Below, one piece after another: positions 1-10,685 of a stretch of DNA of 64,000 bases (its first letter is position 1; every line of letters begins with the position of its first letter). Location of the stretch: the NCBI GenBank assembly GCA_029216955.1, contig JANAVB010002199.1:18591053-18655052 (forward strand). Direction: 5' to 3'. The notes under the pieces are model-generated. The model saw only the letters and a program-made list of their open reading frames with translations. It did not search any database and had not been told where the DNA came from. The translations under genes were made by a program, and so were the position numbers. The stretch is from Iris pallida (lineage: Eukaryota; Streptophyta; Magnoliopsida; Asparagales; Iridaceae).

Positions 1-1420
1 GAAATCGCACAAGCAACCGATTAGAACACTGTATTATGCAAGAGTTCGATAGGAAATGCGAGCTCGAAATGTAAACCATGAAAACCATCGAAAACATTCA
101 CGAAAACGCATTCGGAAAACCAAAGCCAAAACCAACGCAAGCGGCGTGAAAAGCAGAGCAACGGGAGGTCTCTCCCGACTCAGCCGCAAAGTCAATCCTC
201 GAGACGCAACCCGCTGAATATGGGACTTGGTTCCGAAGAATCCATCCCATAACGTGGAATGGACCTTAATTCAACCGTTCCCGTTCGATCGATTCGATCG
301 ATCCCGACCTATCGGTCCCGACCGAGTCGATAGCAACAGTGTTCCTTTCTCGCGCACCCCGTGGACGAATCGACGGGGCACGATGTAGGGACGGGGCACT
401 ACACTGCCGCGTTCATCACCACCACCACCACCACTGCCCCTGCGCTCCCGTCCCGTTCCACCCCTCCCCCGCTCCTCTCTGCCCCCCTTCGCTCCCTCCC
501 CCAGCAGCCAGCAGCAGCGACGGTGGGCAGCGGGGGTGAGGGGGAGGGGGCGCTCGCCGGAGAGGAGGGGGGGTGGGGGGCGCTCGCCAGAGAGGAGGGG
601 GGAGAAAAGAAATTGGGTTCGGAGAAGAAGACAAAGAGAAAAAGATGGACATTTTCGTCTCTTTTTAATGGTCAAACATCGTTGACCGTCAAAACTACTT
701 ATATATATCGTTACTCAAAGCATGATTCGTCCAATGTGATCTGCTTCCAGGAACCAGGAAGTTCTCAAAGAACTTCTGGAACGCTCGTTAGTTTGTGGTG
801 CATCTCACAAAGGGGACTCATATCAATACGGACTAAAATACCAATACTCAAAAATGGAATTTGATATTTTAGATCATCTCATAATCAGTCCAGTTGAGTG
901 CAGTTATGCCTAAATTAATCCTTTTTTTTTCCTAGAAAAATACTCCCACATGGTATCTACTTATGCCCTACCACACATCATGTGCATACCTCAACACAAA
1001 CTAAATATTATATTGAGATACTCACCAATTTGATGTAGCCGGTGTGGGACTATCTCTCATAGTCTAAAGTCAAAAAATCCAACCCATTCGTTGAATATGA
1101 ATGTGGCCGACACTATGGGGACGAATTACAATTCAGTGGCCGACACTAAAGGCAAAGTTTACTCCTCATTTCTCATTTATGATGTAATATTTCCCATCAG
1201 CTTCTTTCGGAATTACAATGGGAACTTTGGGATATTGAAAATTATAAATGGAATAGTTTAGGACATTGAGCAGCAATTGAGTCTAAAATTGCAAACGAGG
1301 AGCATTAAAAAAAAGAAAAAAAATTATTCCACCTCTTTATGATGTTGGTATATAATATATATTGCTTTAGCTGGTTCACGATTGAGCGGGGAAAGAGAAG
1401 AGAAGAGAAGAGAAGAGAGA
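1..1420. other. Upstream region of UGT, no gene seen
   Basis: I see no supportable gene. Positions 280-330 are rich in GATC and CGATCG words, 420-600 is strongly C/G-skewed, and 890-1180 is AT-rich. The open frames over 339-864 come from simple sequence (CAC repeats give a His run) and have no recognisable domain. The last 200 bp is the likely UGT promoter: an AT-rich TATA-like stretch at about 1350-1364 is followed by a purine-rich GA leader (1388-1420) directly before the start codon. Confidence 0.5.
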
Positions 1421-2839
1421 ATGGAGCAAGTGACGATAGTCATGGTGCCGTTCACTGCGCAAGGGCATCTCAACCAGCTCCTCCACTTCGCCATCAACCT
1501 CTCCTCCACCTACGTCGACCTCTCCGTCCACTACGCCTCCTCCGCCTCCTACATCCGTCAGGCCAAGTCGCGGGTCCAAGGACGCGACCCGGCCTCCCTC
1601 GAGAAAGTCCACTTCCACGAGCTCCCCCTCGCCCCCTTCCCATGCACCCCCCTCCCCGACCCCGCCTCCAGCTTCCCCAGCCACCTCCTCCTCTCCCTCG
1701 ATGCCGCGTTGAGACTGACGAACCCGCTGGCCGCACTGTTCCTCTCCCTCTCCACCGGGTGCCGCCGCCTAATAGTCGTCTACGACTTCGCAATGTCCTT
1801 CGTCAGCCCGGACGTCACCTCCTTGCCCAACGCCGAGAGCTACCGCTTCCAGTGCGTCCCCTCCCACTTCGACCTCCACAGCTTATGCCACCAGCCCGGC
1901 TTCGACGCCAGCAAGCTGAGGCGGGAGGTCCTCGACGTCATCCTCGACCCCTTCGAGGGGAGCTTAGCCCCCGAAGTCCTGGACTTCCTGACACGTATCT
2001 ATCGCGATCACATCGATGCGGAGGTGGCCGGCACCTTGTTCAACAGCTGCCGGCCGGTCGAAGGCGAGTTCCTCGACCTACTGAGCGGAGTCCCGTGGTA
2101 CCGCGGGAAGAAGGTGTTCGCGGTCGGGCCGCTCAATCCGCTGGCCGTCGAGAGGGGACTGTCGTCACATAAGTGCTTGGAGTGGCTGGACGAGCAGCCT
2201 CCGGCTTCGGTCCTCTACGTGTCGTTCGGGTCCACCTCCACGATGTCGGACGAGCAGATCGAGAAGCTGGCGACGGGGCTGGAGCGCAGCGGCCAGCGGT
2301 TCATCTGGGTGCTGAGGGATGCTGATCTCGGTGACGTCTTTGCGGCCGACGGCGACGGCAACAATGGAATCGGGCGGAGAGAGCTGCCGGCCGGGTTCGA
2401 AGAGAGGGTCGAAGGGAGGGGGGTGGTGGTGAGGGGGTGGGCGCCGCAGCTTCCGATCCTAGCCCACCCTTCCACGGGAGGGTTCATGAGCCACTGCGGG
2501 TGGAACTCGTGCATGGAGAGCCTCAGCATGGGAGTGCCGATCGTAGCCTGGCCCCTGCACTCCGACCAGCCGAGGAACGCGGCCATGGTGACCGAGTACT
2601 TGAGGACGGGGGTGGCGGTGCGGGAGTGGGCTCGGCACGGGGATCCGGTGTCGTCGGAGGCGATCGAGAAGGCGATCGGGAAGGTGATGGTGGTACTGCA
2701 GTGCTGCGACGAGGAGGGGAAGGAGATGAGGAAGAGAGCTCGGCTGCTGGGAGAGGCCATACGCCTCTCCGTGGCAGAGGGTGGGTCTTCCAGAGCTGAT
2801 ATGGATTCATTCGTGCAGCACATTACCAGAGATGCATGA
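1421..2839 (+). CDS. UDP-glycosyltransferase, zeatin O-glucosyltransferase (UGT93)-like
   Basis: Intact single-exon gene of 472 aa, the usual family length. It is predicted to transfer a sugar from a UDP-sugar to a small acceptor in the cytosol. The N-terminus has the acceptor-side motif PFTAQGHLNQLLH, with the putative catalytic His at residue 16. The PSPG donor-binding box spans about residues 340-383 (starts WAPQL, has HCGWNS, ends HSDQ). The GHLNQLLH segment, LYVSFGS, FIWVLRDAD, GFMSHCGWNSCMES and the SDQPRN end are typical of the cis/trans-zeatin O-glucosyltransferase clade, so cytokinin O-glucosylation is the best guess; the substrate is inference. I chose ATG 1421: the frame is open further upstream but has no earlier ATG, and 1421 gives the family N-terminus after a GA-rich leader. 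Third codon positions are strongly GC-rich in the 5' half, unlike the surrounding AT-rich DNA. Confidence 0.88.
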   Translation: MEQVTIVMVPFTAQGHLNQLLHFAINLSSTYVDLSVHYASSASYIRQAKSRVQGRDPASLEKVHFHELPLAPFPCTPLPDPASSFPSHLLLSLDAALRLTNPLAALFLSLSTGCRRLIVVYDFAMSFVSPDVTSLPNAESYRFQCVPSHFDLHSLCHQPGFDASKLRREVLDVILDPFEGSLAPEVLDFLTRIYRDHIDAEVAGTLFNSCRPVEGEFLDLLSGVPWYRGKKVFAVGPLNPLAVERGLSSHKCLEWLDEQPPASVLYVSFGSTSTMSDEQIEKLATGLERSGQRFIWVLRDADLGDVFAADGDGNNGIGRRELPAGFEERVEGRGVVVRGWAPQLPILAHPSTGGFMSHCGWNSCMESLSMGVPIVAWPLHSDQPRNAAMVTEYLRTGVAVREWARHGDPVSSEAIEKAIGKVMVVLQCCDEEGKEMRKRARLLGEAIRLSVAEGGSSRADMDSFVQHITRDA

Positions 2840-2961
2840 TTGAGTTTGAATCTTTCTTCCTTTGTTCGTTTCATGTCCTGATTTGAATTGCTGCATGCTC
2901 TTGGTTGTGTTTGAATAATGTTGTCTACTCTACAAAGTTTCCAATCAAGCTCCCCATCTAG

Positions 2962-2996
<35 letters not shown>

Positions 2997-3111
2997 AGGT
3001 GGATGTGAGTGGGATATTTGTCTTCGCATAAATATACATATCAGCCCACTTAACCACAAGCAATTTGTCCTCGTTAGAAAAGGAATATGTGTGATGTATG
3101 AACCACCATAA
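2840..3111. other. UGT 3' flank with (GT)n microsatellite
   Basis: 3' untranslated and flanking sequence of the UGT gene. It contains an uninterrupted GT dinucleotide run of about 15 units at 2966-2995. I could not fix a poly(A) site. Confidence 0.5.
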
Positions 3112-3560
3112 GAGCATCTCCAACTCTATTGTGACTTTGGAAAAAAGTTAATGCCACATAGGAATGACAAAATTTTATTCAAAAGTTCTTCTCCAATGCA
3201 ATTGTCAAGTCAATTGTGAAGCTTATGTGGCAAAAATTAAAGAAGACATTGTGAAGTTGATTGTCTTGTTCTAGACAATGCACTTGACAATGTCTTCTCT
3301 TCCATGTCATCAATTATGAATAAAAAATATTAGAAAAAAGAAAGAAGATAAGTAGTTGTCTTAAAAGTTGCCTTGGAAGTTGAAAAAAAATACATTTTAT
3401 TGTCTCCTCAATACTTTTGCATTGGAGAGAGTTTTTCTATCTCATTGTCTTTTGAAATATAATTTTGCCACATAAACAAGACATTGTCTTGTGGCTCATG
3501 CCACATAGGAGCCACCTAAGACTCACAACACTTAACAAGACAATAGGGTTGGAGATGCTC
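3112..3560. mobile_element. PIF/Harbinger-type MITE (449 bp)
   Basis: Terminal inverted repeats begin GAGCATCTCCAAC on the left and end with its complement (GTTGGAGATGCTC) on the right. The element is flanked by a TAA target-site duplication (3109-3111 and 3561-3563). The interior is non-coding and built on repeated ATTGTC/GACAAT words. A 3-bp TAA/TTA duplication with a GAGCATC terminus fits the Tourist/PIF-Harbinger group. Confidence 0.85.
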
Positions 3561-3638
3561 TAAATTATCACTTGGCCCTACCAAAAGAAGAAGAAGAAAA
3601 ATATTAAGGTCCACTATGCTTCACATGTGCGTTATCTT

Positions 3639-4169
3639 TAGGACTGGGCACGGGTCAGATCGGACCCAAAATTTGTAGAACCGAATCTGATCCGTGCTTT
3701 AACGGGACGGAGCGGGACGGGTCAATTTATTTTTGGAACCGAACCAGATCCGACCCGTTGGAAACGGATCCAATCCGCAACAACCCGCGGGTTCATACGG
3801 GTCTAAAATTTGGCATATACAAAAAAATTATATACAAAAATAACAAAATTATCCATATACAAAAGTAACAAAATTGTACAAAAAATAACATGTAATCAAA
3901 CATTAAAAATTATTTTATTAAAAAAAAATACCTGAGAGTCTATCCCTATACAAAACTATACAAAAAATTAAATTTACTATACTACCCTTACAAACGGGCC
4001 GGGCCGGGCCGGGGTCCCGTGTGTTTTCAAAGTATGACCCGTCTCGAACCGTTCATATCACAGGACCCGTCCCGTTTCAGTTTTGAAATTTCAGATTCGG
4101 CTTGTTTAGGTGTTTTACGGTTCGGTTCGGATTGACACCGCGGGTCCTAGACCCGTATGTCCAGCCCTA
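3639..4169. mobile_element. hAT-type MITE (531 bp)
   Basis: The element is flanked by a perfect 8-bp duplication GTTATCTT (3631-3638 and 4170-4177). Its ends are TAGGACTGG and CCAGCCCTA. The subterminal regions are GC-rich, with many ACCCG/CGGGT words in both orientations, around an AT-rich non-coding core. An 8-bp target duplication marks the hAT superfamily. There is no transposase, so it is non-autonomous. Confidence 0.9.
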
Positions 4170-4177
4170 GTTATCTT

Positions 4178-5070
4178 ACAATGGAGTTTTGTGGTTTGGG
4201 AATAGAATCCCAGGAGTCTCTGAAGGTACTCCACAACTCCAAAAGCTCAAAAACTGCAGTTTTAGTCCACATATAGACGCATAAAAACTGGTTTGGATTG
4301 TAGTTACATTTTATAACGTCCATTTATAAAATGTTCGCTCCACTAATATTTCGAAAACTCCTATTTGAATTCCGAAATGCGCGTCACGTTTAAAAAAGAG
4401 TGTCAATCTAAAATAGAATTCGTTTTAGCCCATTTCCTGTATTCGACACTAATTAAAAATCCGAAATAAAATGTAATTCCTTGAACTAAAACCTCGAAAG
4501 ACTCAACTCTTAAGAGGAAGGGCCTTGTTATGTCCCTCAATTGGGCCAGCCCAATAAGCCCATGCTATCTTCATTTTCTCTCGTCTTTGTTGTTTAGTTA
4601 TACATGGGCTTTGTGGTCCCTGTCTTTGAGAGAGAGGTGCAACAAAATTGATGGTTACTTTCACCCAAACAAGGGCCCCTGAGGGAGGGGTTGCCCTGTC
4701 CATTTTTCTTTGTGACACCAACCTAACTCAAATAATTAGTCTACAAAAAAAAGAAATTGCACCATATATAGATGATGTGAGGAAACAAATAGTATTTAAA
4801 GGTCCTGAAATTTTTTTTTTTCTTCTTCTTAATCTTGATAAAATATTGTAGAACGTTTTGATACTTTAGAGAGCTTATTTCCTCATGTCTTTTTTCCCTC
4901 TCTTTTTTTTGCATGCAAATGTAGCCATATTTTTTCGTACCACTGCCACGGCACATGTTATAAGATTGTCCTAAACTATAGTCGCTTTAATGTGATTGAA
5001 ATGACTATTACATTTTTTTAGAGTTAAGAATTTTGTATACTTAGAGCAACAAACAATTCTATTACATATA
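4178..5070. other. AT-rich intergenic, no gene seen
   Basis: No open frame with a recognisable domain. Contains short poly-A and poly-T runs only. Confidence 0.5.
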
Positions 5071-5456
5071 CTAGTCGCGTTCACGTGCGTTGCACGTATA
5101 AAACAATCAATGGTAGTATTAATAGAGTATATAAAATTTAAATTATATTATAATATTTTAAATATAATTTTAATATGATTTGTTATGATTATTTTTTTAA
5201 TTCTGGATATGTGTTTAATTAGATAATATTATATAGTTAGTTTAAACATAATTTTAGTTTTAAATATATTCTAGTATCCGTTGGTTTTTAATTTTTTAGG
5301 TAAGGAGAGAGGGTTCTGTTACACACACAGAAGATAAAAAAAAAGGTAGTTAAATTAAAAAATATATATTTATTTATTTATCAAAAGGTGGATGATATAC
5401 ACGGCTTAGACAGCTCAATCTTGAACCGTTTTGAAGCCTCTTTATAATAGTAGAGA
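5071..5456 (-). mobile_element. Non-autonomous Helitron (386 bp)
   Basis: Read on the minus strand the element starts TCTCTACTATTATAAAGAGG and ends in CTAG. An ACGTGC/GCACGT hairpin with a 3-nt loop lies about 20 nt before that end. It sits between A and T of the host, as Helitrons do, with no target duplication. These are the three standard Helitron signs (5' TC, 3' CTRR with hairpin, A|T insertion). There is no Rep/helicase coding sequence. Confidence 0.85.
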
Positions 5457-6559
5457 TGGGCTATTTGGATTGGTGTAAGCGAGTGGAGATGTGTAAAAGT
5501 GGGTAGTTATGACACGGCTTTTACACATAAGTTATTTGGCTCAACCCGAATGTGGGGACAAAAAATAATATTATCTTCGCTTTTCATTTATACTTTCTTC
5601 ATTTTCCAGATGTGGATGAAAATAACTAATTATCTTTTGTTATTTTTTAATAAGTTAGTATATTTAATACATTGCTAACTTGTTTGATTGCTAATTTATT
5701 TAATTATTAGTCAATTAATTAAAATATTGTTTATGTTTTTTGGCAATTGAAATAATAGTCATCGGCATTAATAACTTAGTTTTTAAACAATTAATTACTA
5801 AAAGCCATTCCATATTAGATAATATCAAAAGCTATATTATTATAATAAGAACAATTCACTTAATAAATTAGTAATTTAATTATAGTTAAATGATTAATTG
5901 TTTTACTTTTTTTATCTGCTTCATATTTAATATGTAAATATGAAGTGTGAATTTATCCACTTCCACATTACAAATATCATTTATCTAAACATTAAAAGTC
6001 AGTTTCAAGAGAGAAGAACAAGCAAAAAAAACTCAAATGAATAAATATTTTATTTTCAACAGACAAAAAAGACACTTTTATACCTTTTTTTTTCCACGTA
6101 CATCCAACCAAACAATCATGCGGTGCGTCATGAATTGTCAATTCAATCTAGGACCAATAGAAGTCATGAGAGTAGATCTAATATCCACGTTGCTAGTGTA
6201 CCAATCAAGATCCCTTTCTATAAAAAAAGTGGATTCCGTTGTTTGTATAAAAAAATAACTCCAAAATATGATAGATTCATATTTTTATAAGAAGAGAAAT
6301 TGATTTGATATAACAAAAATGGAAACAACAGTCTATAACAAAAGTTTGGTCAACAGACATCTATATGTATATTCTAGCAAAGGTTGTCACTCAAACTATT
6401 ATTTATCACCTTTATGACTACCCCCTTAGTCAAAATTACAACAATAAACATATATGGCAAAAGACAAAATCCAATCATTGGCAATAAAAGTGCCATAGGA
6501 TATATCATTACTTTTTGAGTATGGGTTTTTGGAAATGCTTATCATGGTTGTTTATTTTT
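5457..6559. other. AT-rich intergenic, no gene seen
   Basis: Very AT-rich. The only longer frame (6037-6258) has no domain and lies in low-complexity sequence. The last 9 bases (6551-6559) are the left target duplication of the next MITE. Confidence 0.5.
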
Positions 6560-6949
6560 TGTTATTTATAAGGTCACATCATATTTTGATCGGAACTAGT
6601 TCGAATTGAAACTAGTCCAGGTTTGGAAGAAAATTATTCAGGACATTCCATTTTTTACTCATAGGACTGTCCCAACCCAACCCCGCGTCGACTAAGACTG
6701 TCCAATTTTCTGGCAGTTCTACAAACTGATAAGACTGCTAGAAATAGTGGCAGTCTTAATTCACAGCAAGTGAAACAAAAGACTGTTCAGTTTTCTGGCA
6801 GTCCTGACTGTATGTAGGACTGCCAGATTTTCTGGCAGTCCTGGAAATGGGATAGTCCTGTGTAATTTTTTCAATGACAAACTTATAAATAAATCAAACT
6901 TAGAAATGTGATAGCCCTGATCAAAATATGATGTGCCCTTACAAATAAC
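6560..6949. mobile_element. Mutator-like MITE with internal hairpins
   Basis: Long terminal inverted repeats of about 33 bp: the left starts GTTATTTATAAGGTCACATC and the right is its near-perfect complement. A 9-bp flanking duplication TTTATTTTT (6551-6559, 6950-6958) fits Mutator-like elements, although it is low complexity. The interior carries several CTGGCAGTCC/GGACTGCCAG copies that pair with one another, including a perfect 11-bp stem with a TTT loop at 6817-6841. Confidence 0.75.
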
Positions 6950-7266
6950 TTTATTTTTAGAAAACAGTATATATAGCTGTTTGATAATTGCAGTGTCTTA
7001 AAAAAAAATTTGAAGCAACTTTTGGATGGGACTAGATGATTGTTTTAAAAAAAAAATTATATTGCTGTTTAAAAGAAAAATCGGATCTAATTGCATTAAG
7101 TTTCATAACTTTTATTTTTAGAACTTTAGTCGAACCATAATTTTAAAATATTTATTTGAGATTCAAAATAACTGTAATCTTTAAAAAAAATGACAATTCT
7201 TTTCTAAAGTCTACTCAAACATTATTAACTAATTCTATTGGTTCGCTACAATTTTAGTTGCTATTA

Positions 7267-7670
7267 GAGCATCATTAGTAAGGCCCATCCCATTTTCTAG
7301 ATTCTAGATTTAGAATGTAGGAGCTCATTTTGAAGAATAATAAGTCTCATCCCTAGTCCCAATTTCTACAATTTCGGTCCCAACCCATCCATGGGTGCTA
7401 AGGGTTGGGCCTCCCAATTTCTAGATTCTAGATTGTAGAAACTCGTTTTGTAGAATAGTAAGTTCCAATTTGGAGCCCAACTTTCTAGATTCTAAATTTT
7501 ATATTATTTTTTTCCTACATTAATTTTTGACCACACAATTTTTGGGACCGGAGCTCACTTTATCATTTCCTACTATTCTCATACAAATCCAACCCATTCT
7601 ACATTTACCTTTTTTTTTGAAATTTTGGGCTCCAAATTGCATTGGAGAGGTCCAACTACTAATGATGCTC
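7267..7670. mobile_element. Harbinger-type MITE (404 bp)
   Basis: Terminal inverted repeats GAGCATCATTAGTA and its complement, flanked by a TTA duplication (7264-7266, 7671-7673). The interior repeats the motif TTCTAGATTCTAGAT with nearby AGAAT words. The terminus resembles the 3112-3560 element (GAGCATC plus TAA/TTA duplication), but the interiors differ. Confidence 0.85.
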
Positions 7671-7673
7671 TTA

Positions 7674-8046
7674 CAAATGACTTACATACAAAGAGAGGTT
7701 CTAGAAATTAATAGTCATAAACCTTATATTAAGAAAATCGAATTACGGATCGAATGAACATGAATTTATTTCAGATTTCTACCACATGATGACCATGTGG
7801 ACTTAATTAGGAAAATAAAATAGAGACATAATTTAGACACCCCTTTGTAATTTACACTTTTCATACTCATTCCACTTTGGATACATTTGGTTCGCGAAAT
7901 CAGAGTTTTGAAAAAAAAAGTTATTTTTTTCTTTGCATTTGGATGCTAAAGGATATGAACCGTAAAGAAAAATAATTTCTGAAAAAAATGATTCCTCCCA
8001 TCCATTACAATAATTCACTTTCCTACTTCAAGAATTTGTTTTCCTC
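7674..8046. repeat. 373-bp direct repeat, left copy
   Basis: Matches 10686-11060 over its whole length with about a dozen visible differences (roughly 96% by eye). It begins CAAATGACTTACATAC and ends TTGTTTTCCTC. It starts exactly after the MITE target duplication and stops exactly where the copia LTR begins (TGTAGG at 8047). It is not an LTR: it has no TG/CA ends and no adjacent primer site. Confidence 0.9.
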
Positions 8047-8215
8047 TGTAGGAAATAATAATGCCTTGATTCATTGCCAGGGTTTGGTACAATATATATA
8101 GTGTCTACATTTGGGCTTATGGACCATATTTACATTACAAATATAATCTAATCAATCTAATCTAATCTAATCTAATCATATCTAATCAATCTAAGATAAT
8201 CTAATCAATCTAACA
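8047..8215 (-). mobile_element. Short copia LTR (3' LTR of a minus-strand copia)
   Basis: A 169-bp segment starting TGTAGG and ending TCTAACA. It is followed on the right by CCCCCCCTC, which is the polypurine tract of a minus-strand element. It contains a run of AATCT-type pentamer repeats. It belongs to the copia RNase H remnant to its right. Confidence 0.75.
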
Positions 8216-8222
8216 CCCCCCC

Positions 8223-8434
8223 TCAAGTTGGAGCATGCAGGTCACAAATGCCCAACTTGGGAAGAAAAGAATCAAATACTTGCTTTCCAAGGGGCTTGGT
8301 GAAGATGTCAGCCAATTGAGAAGAAGTAGAAACATGCGAGGCTATTACAGTGCCATCTCTAATAGCATCGCGAACAAAATGCAAATCCACCTCAATATGC
8401 TTACTGCGCTCATGAAATATTGGGTTCTGGGCCT
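8223..8434 (-). pseudogene. Copia RNase H C-terminal remnant
   Basis: The minus-strand translation gives the end of a Ty1/copia RNase H: NPIFHERSKHIEVDLHFVRD, then LADIFTKPLGKQ, and a stop two residues after LHAP. This is the standard last ~70 aa of copia Pol, placed correctly between coding sequence and the polypurine tract at 8214-8222. Everything upstream (gag, integrase, RT) is missing: at about 8434 the sequence changes to a gypsy LTR on the other strand. Confidence 0.85.
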
Positions 8435-8883
8435 GATAAGCTTCCAGGTCATAAAATGTTGCAGCAGGGAGAAGACCAAGCTCAGCAGGGAGAAGACCAA
8501 GCTGGTGTCAGAGATGAAGGCCAACTACCAGGAGGAATTAACTACCAACTGCCTTCATCCAGCTCATTCAACTGCCAATTGCCAGCTGCCATTGCCAGCT
8601 GCCATCTCCTGTCAGCAGAGACAGTTAGGATGAGTCAGCAGTTAGTTAGAGGACTCAAATTGCAATTGTAATTGTATCCTCACTATAAAAGGAAGAATTA
8701 ACTGCAATAATAAAACAGACTGGAATTTAGCACTTATCTTCATATTTTCTTCTTCTTCTTCTTCTTCTTCTTCTTCTTCCTTGAAGTTCTTGATTCTGTC
8801 ACTTGAAGCTTTTGCAGAGGAAGCCATGGCTTCCCATGATCGAACCCCTTCCAGTTCTAGCGTGAACGGGAGAGGGGTTAACA
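8434..8883 (+). mobile_element. Gypsy 5' LTR
   Basis: About 450 bp, from TGATAAGC to GTTAACA. A TATAAAA box lies at 8684-8690, then an AATAAAA signal, then a (CTT)n run at 8748-8777. It is followed after 3 bases by the primer-binding site TGGTATCAGAGC (8887-8898), complementary to initiator tRNA-Met. A 21-bp unit (CAGCAGGGAGAAGACCAAGC core) is tandemly doubled at about 8463-8504. The left boundary is inferred from the TG start. Confidence 0.7.
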
Positions 8884-8886
8884 ATT

Positions 8887-10685
8887 TGGTATCAGAGCCG
8901 GTGCACGAGTCCCATGGGGAGAATGGAGGAAATGGTGCGGCCAATCCCAACCTCGTCCCAAGTCCCAGGGGGAATCCTCCACCACCAGAAGGAGAGAGGA
9001 GGTTCCAAGCCATTGAAGGTACAATCCAAACCTTGAACTCCAAATTTGATCAATTAATGGAGGAGTTAGCAAGATCAAGAAGAGGGTTTGAAGTTCCCCA
9101 AGTTAATCCCAACTTGGTGGGAAACCCATTCTTTCCCCAATCCACATTGGGATTGCCACCCCTGTTGAATGCACCCCAGCTTCATCAGGCTCAACTGAGT
9201 GACTCTCAAGTTCATGGTGGAATGTTTCATGGACATTCCATGAACAATCATGTTGCCAGTGCCACAATTCCCATGTCTGTGCCATTTTTTCAAGCACCTG
9301 TGAATCCAGGGTTCATGTCATCTGCAATGGGGGGACAAGCCCCTTTACCAGGGTTTATGGCTCCTGCAATGGGAGTGCCAACCCCTGGGCCAGGGTTCAT
9401 ACCAGCTGCATTAGGAAGGACACATGATGGAGGACATGTTCAGACAACCAGAGAATTCCAGAGAAACTCTCAACACAATACTTCTTATGGGCTCACAGGA
9501 AATCAGCCAATCTTGAGGCTTAAATTCCCAGAATTTGATGGTACAGGGGATGTTGAGGATTGGCTCTTGAGAGCTAACCGTTATTTTTCTTACTATGGAG
9601 TGGCTCAAGATGAGGACAGGTTGAAGGCCTGTTCAGTGCAGCTCAAAGGAACAGCTTCTTACTGGTATGATTGGGTTATGCAGGTGAAGGGAGGGTTCAT
9701 AACCTGGGCAAACTTTTGCAAGACTATTAAATCACAATTTGGACCTTCCAAATTTACTGATTACATGATAGATCTTAGGCTCCTCGAACAGGAAACAACT
9801 GTGCAGGAGTATGATTTGAACTATCAAAAAGTGTCCCAAAGAATCCAAGGGATATCTGAGAAGTGTTTGGTTAGCCACTACATAGGTGGGTTGAAAGAAG
9901 AAATCAGATATGAGGTCCAACTTGCAAATCCTGAAGACTTACCTGCTGCTATGGAAATAGCAAGGCTTCATGAGGCAAAAATGAATGCCATGAAAAGAAC
10001 ATATAAAAGCACTTATTATGGGAGCAAATCAGCTCTTAACCAAGGTTCAGGTCCTCTTCTAAATCAACCTGAGCCTGCTAAAAGGAATTCCACTCCAGCC
10101 TCAGCAGGAGGACAATGGCAACATCCTGCAGGAAGACAGCCATCTACTATCTCTCCAAGTGAGCTCCTGAGAAGAAAGAATTTAGGCCTATGTTTCTTAT
10201 GTGATGAAAAATGGATGAGGGGACATCAGTGTAAGGATAAGAAGCTATGCATGCTGATTGCAGATGATGAGTTCACTGAAGAAGAGGAGCCAGAACATGA
10301 AGGTCCAGTCCAAGACAAGGAGGAGAATTCCTTTGCCATATCCCTGCAAGCTTTATCTGGGACTTTGAACCACTCTACTATGAGGTTAAGAGGTACTATT
10401 CAGAACAAACCAGTAATCATATTAGTAGATTCTGGTTCAACTCATAGTTTCATTGATGCCAAGTTCAGTGACAGACTGAACCTACCTCTGAGTGATAATA
10501 AACCATTTGAAGTTCTAGTTGCCAATGGGGACAAATTGACAAGTCAAGGTCTGTACAAAGGGGTAGTCATAGAGTGCCAAGGCAAAAAGATATCTGCCAA
10601 TTTGCTGCAACTACCTATTAGTGGGTGCCAGGTAGTCTTGGGAGCAAACTGGTTGAGCACATTGGGAGATATAATCTGGAACTTT
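8887..10685 (+). pseudogene. Truncated Ty3/gypsy gag-protease
   Basis: The frame is open from the primer-binding site to 10685. In order: a Pro/Met-rich N-terminal region; a retrotransposon gag core at about 9510-9990 (FPEFDGTGDVEDWL, YWYDWV, LEQETTVQEYDLNYQKVS, SHYIGGLKEEI); a zinc-knuckle-like CFLC..K...GHQC at about 10191-10226; and an aspartic protease with active site DSGSTHSFID at about 10430. It stops after the GANWLSTLGDIIWNF segment at the protease end, so reverse transcriptase, RNase H, integrase and the 3' LTR are absent. The frame continues 84 nt into the right direct repeat, but that tail is not element sequence. Confidence 0.88.

Noticed and set aside
759..775. AAGTTCTCAAAGAACTT as a heat-shock element
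   Set aside because: It is a clean 7-bp inverted repeat, but GAA/TTC spacing does not fit the alternating nGAAnnTTCnnGAAn pattern and no gene start lies close by.
339..864. Open frames with a His-run and Pro/Ser-rich protein on the plus strand, and mirror frames on the minus strand
   Set aside because: They arise from CAC and C/G-rich simple sequence, have no domain, and all six frames are open by composition.
2215..3123. 302-aa minus-strand frame over the UGT 3' half
   Set aside because: Antisense shadow of the GC-rich UGT reading frame, extended through the (GT)n repeat as a Thr-His run.
8887..10685. Endogenous pararetrovirus origin for the gag-protease segment
   Set aside because: An LTR with TATA box, a tRNA-Met primer site and a Ty3/gypsy gag with DSGSTHSFI protease fit a retrotransposon; no movement or coat protein features are seen.
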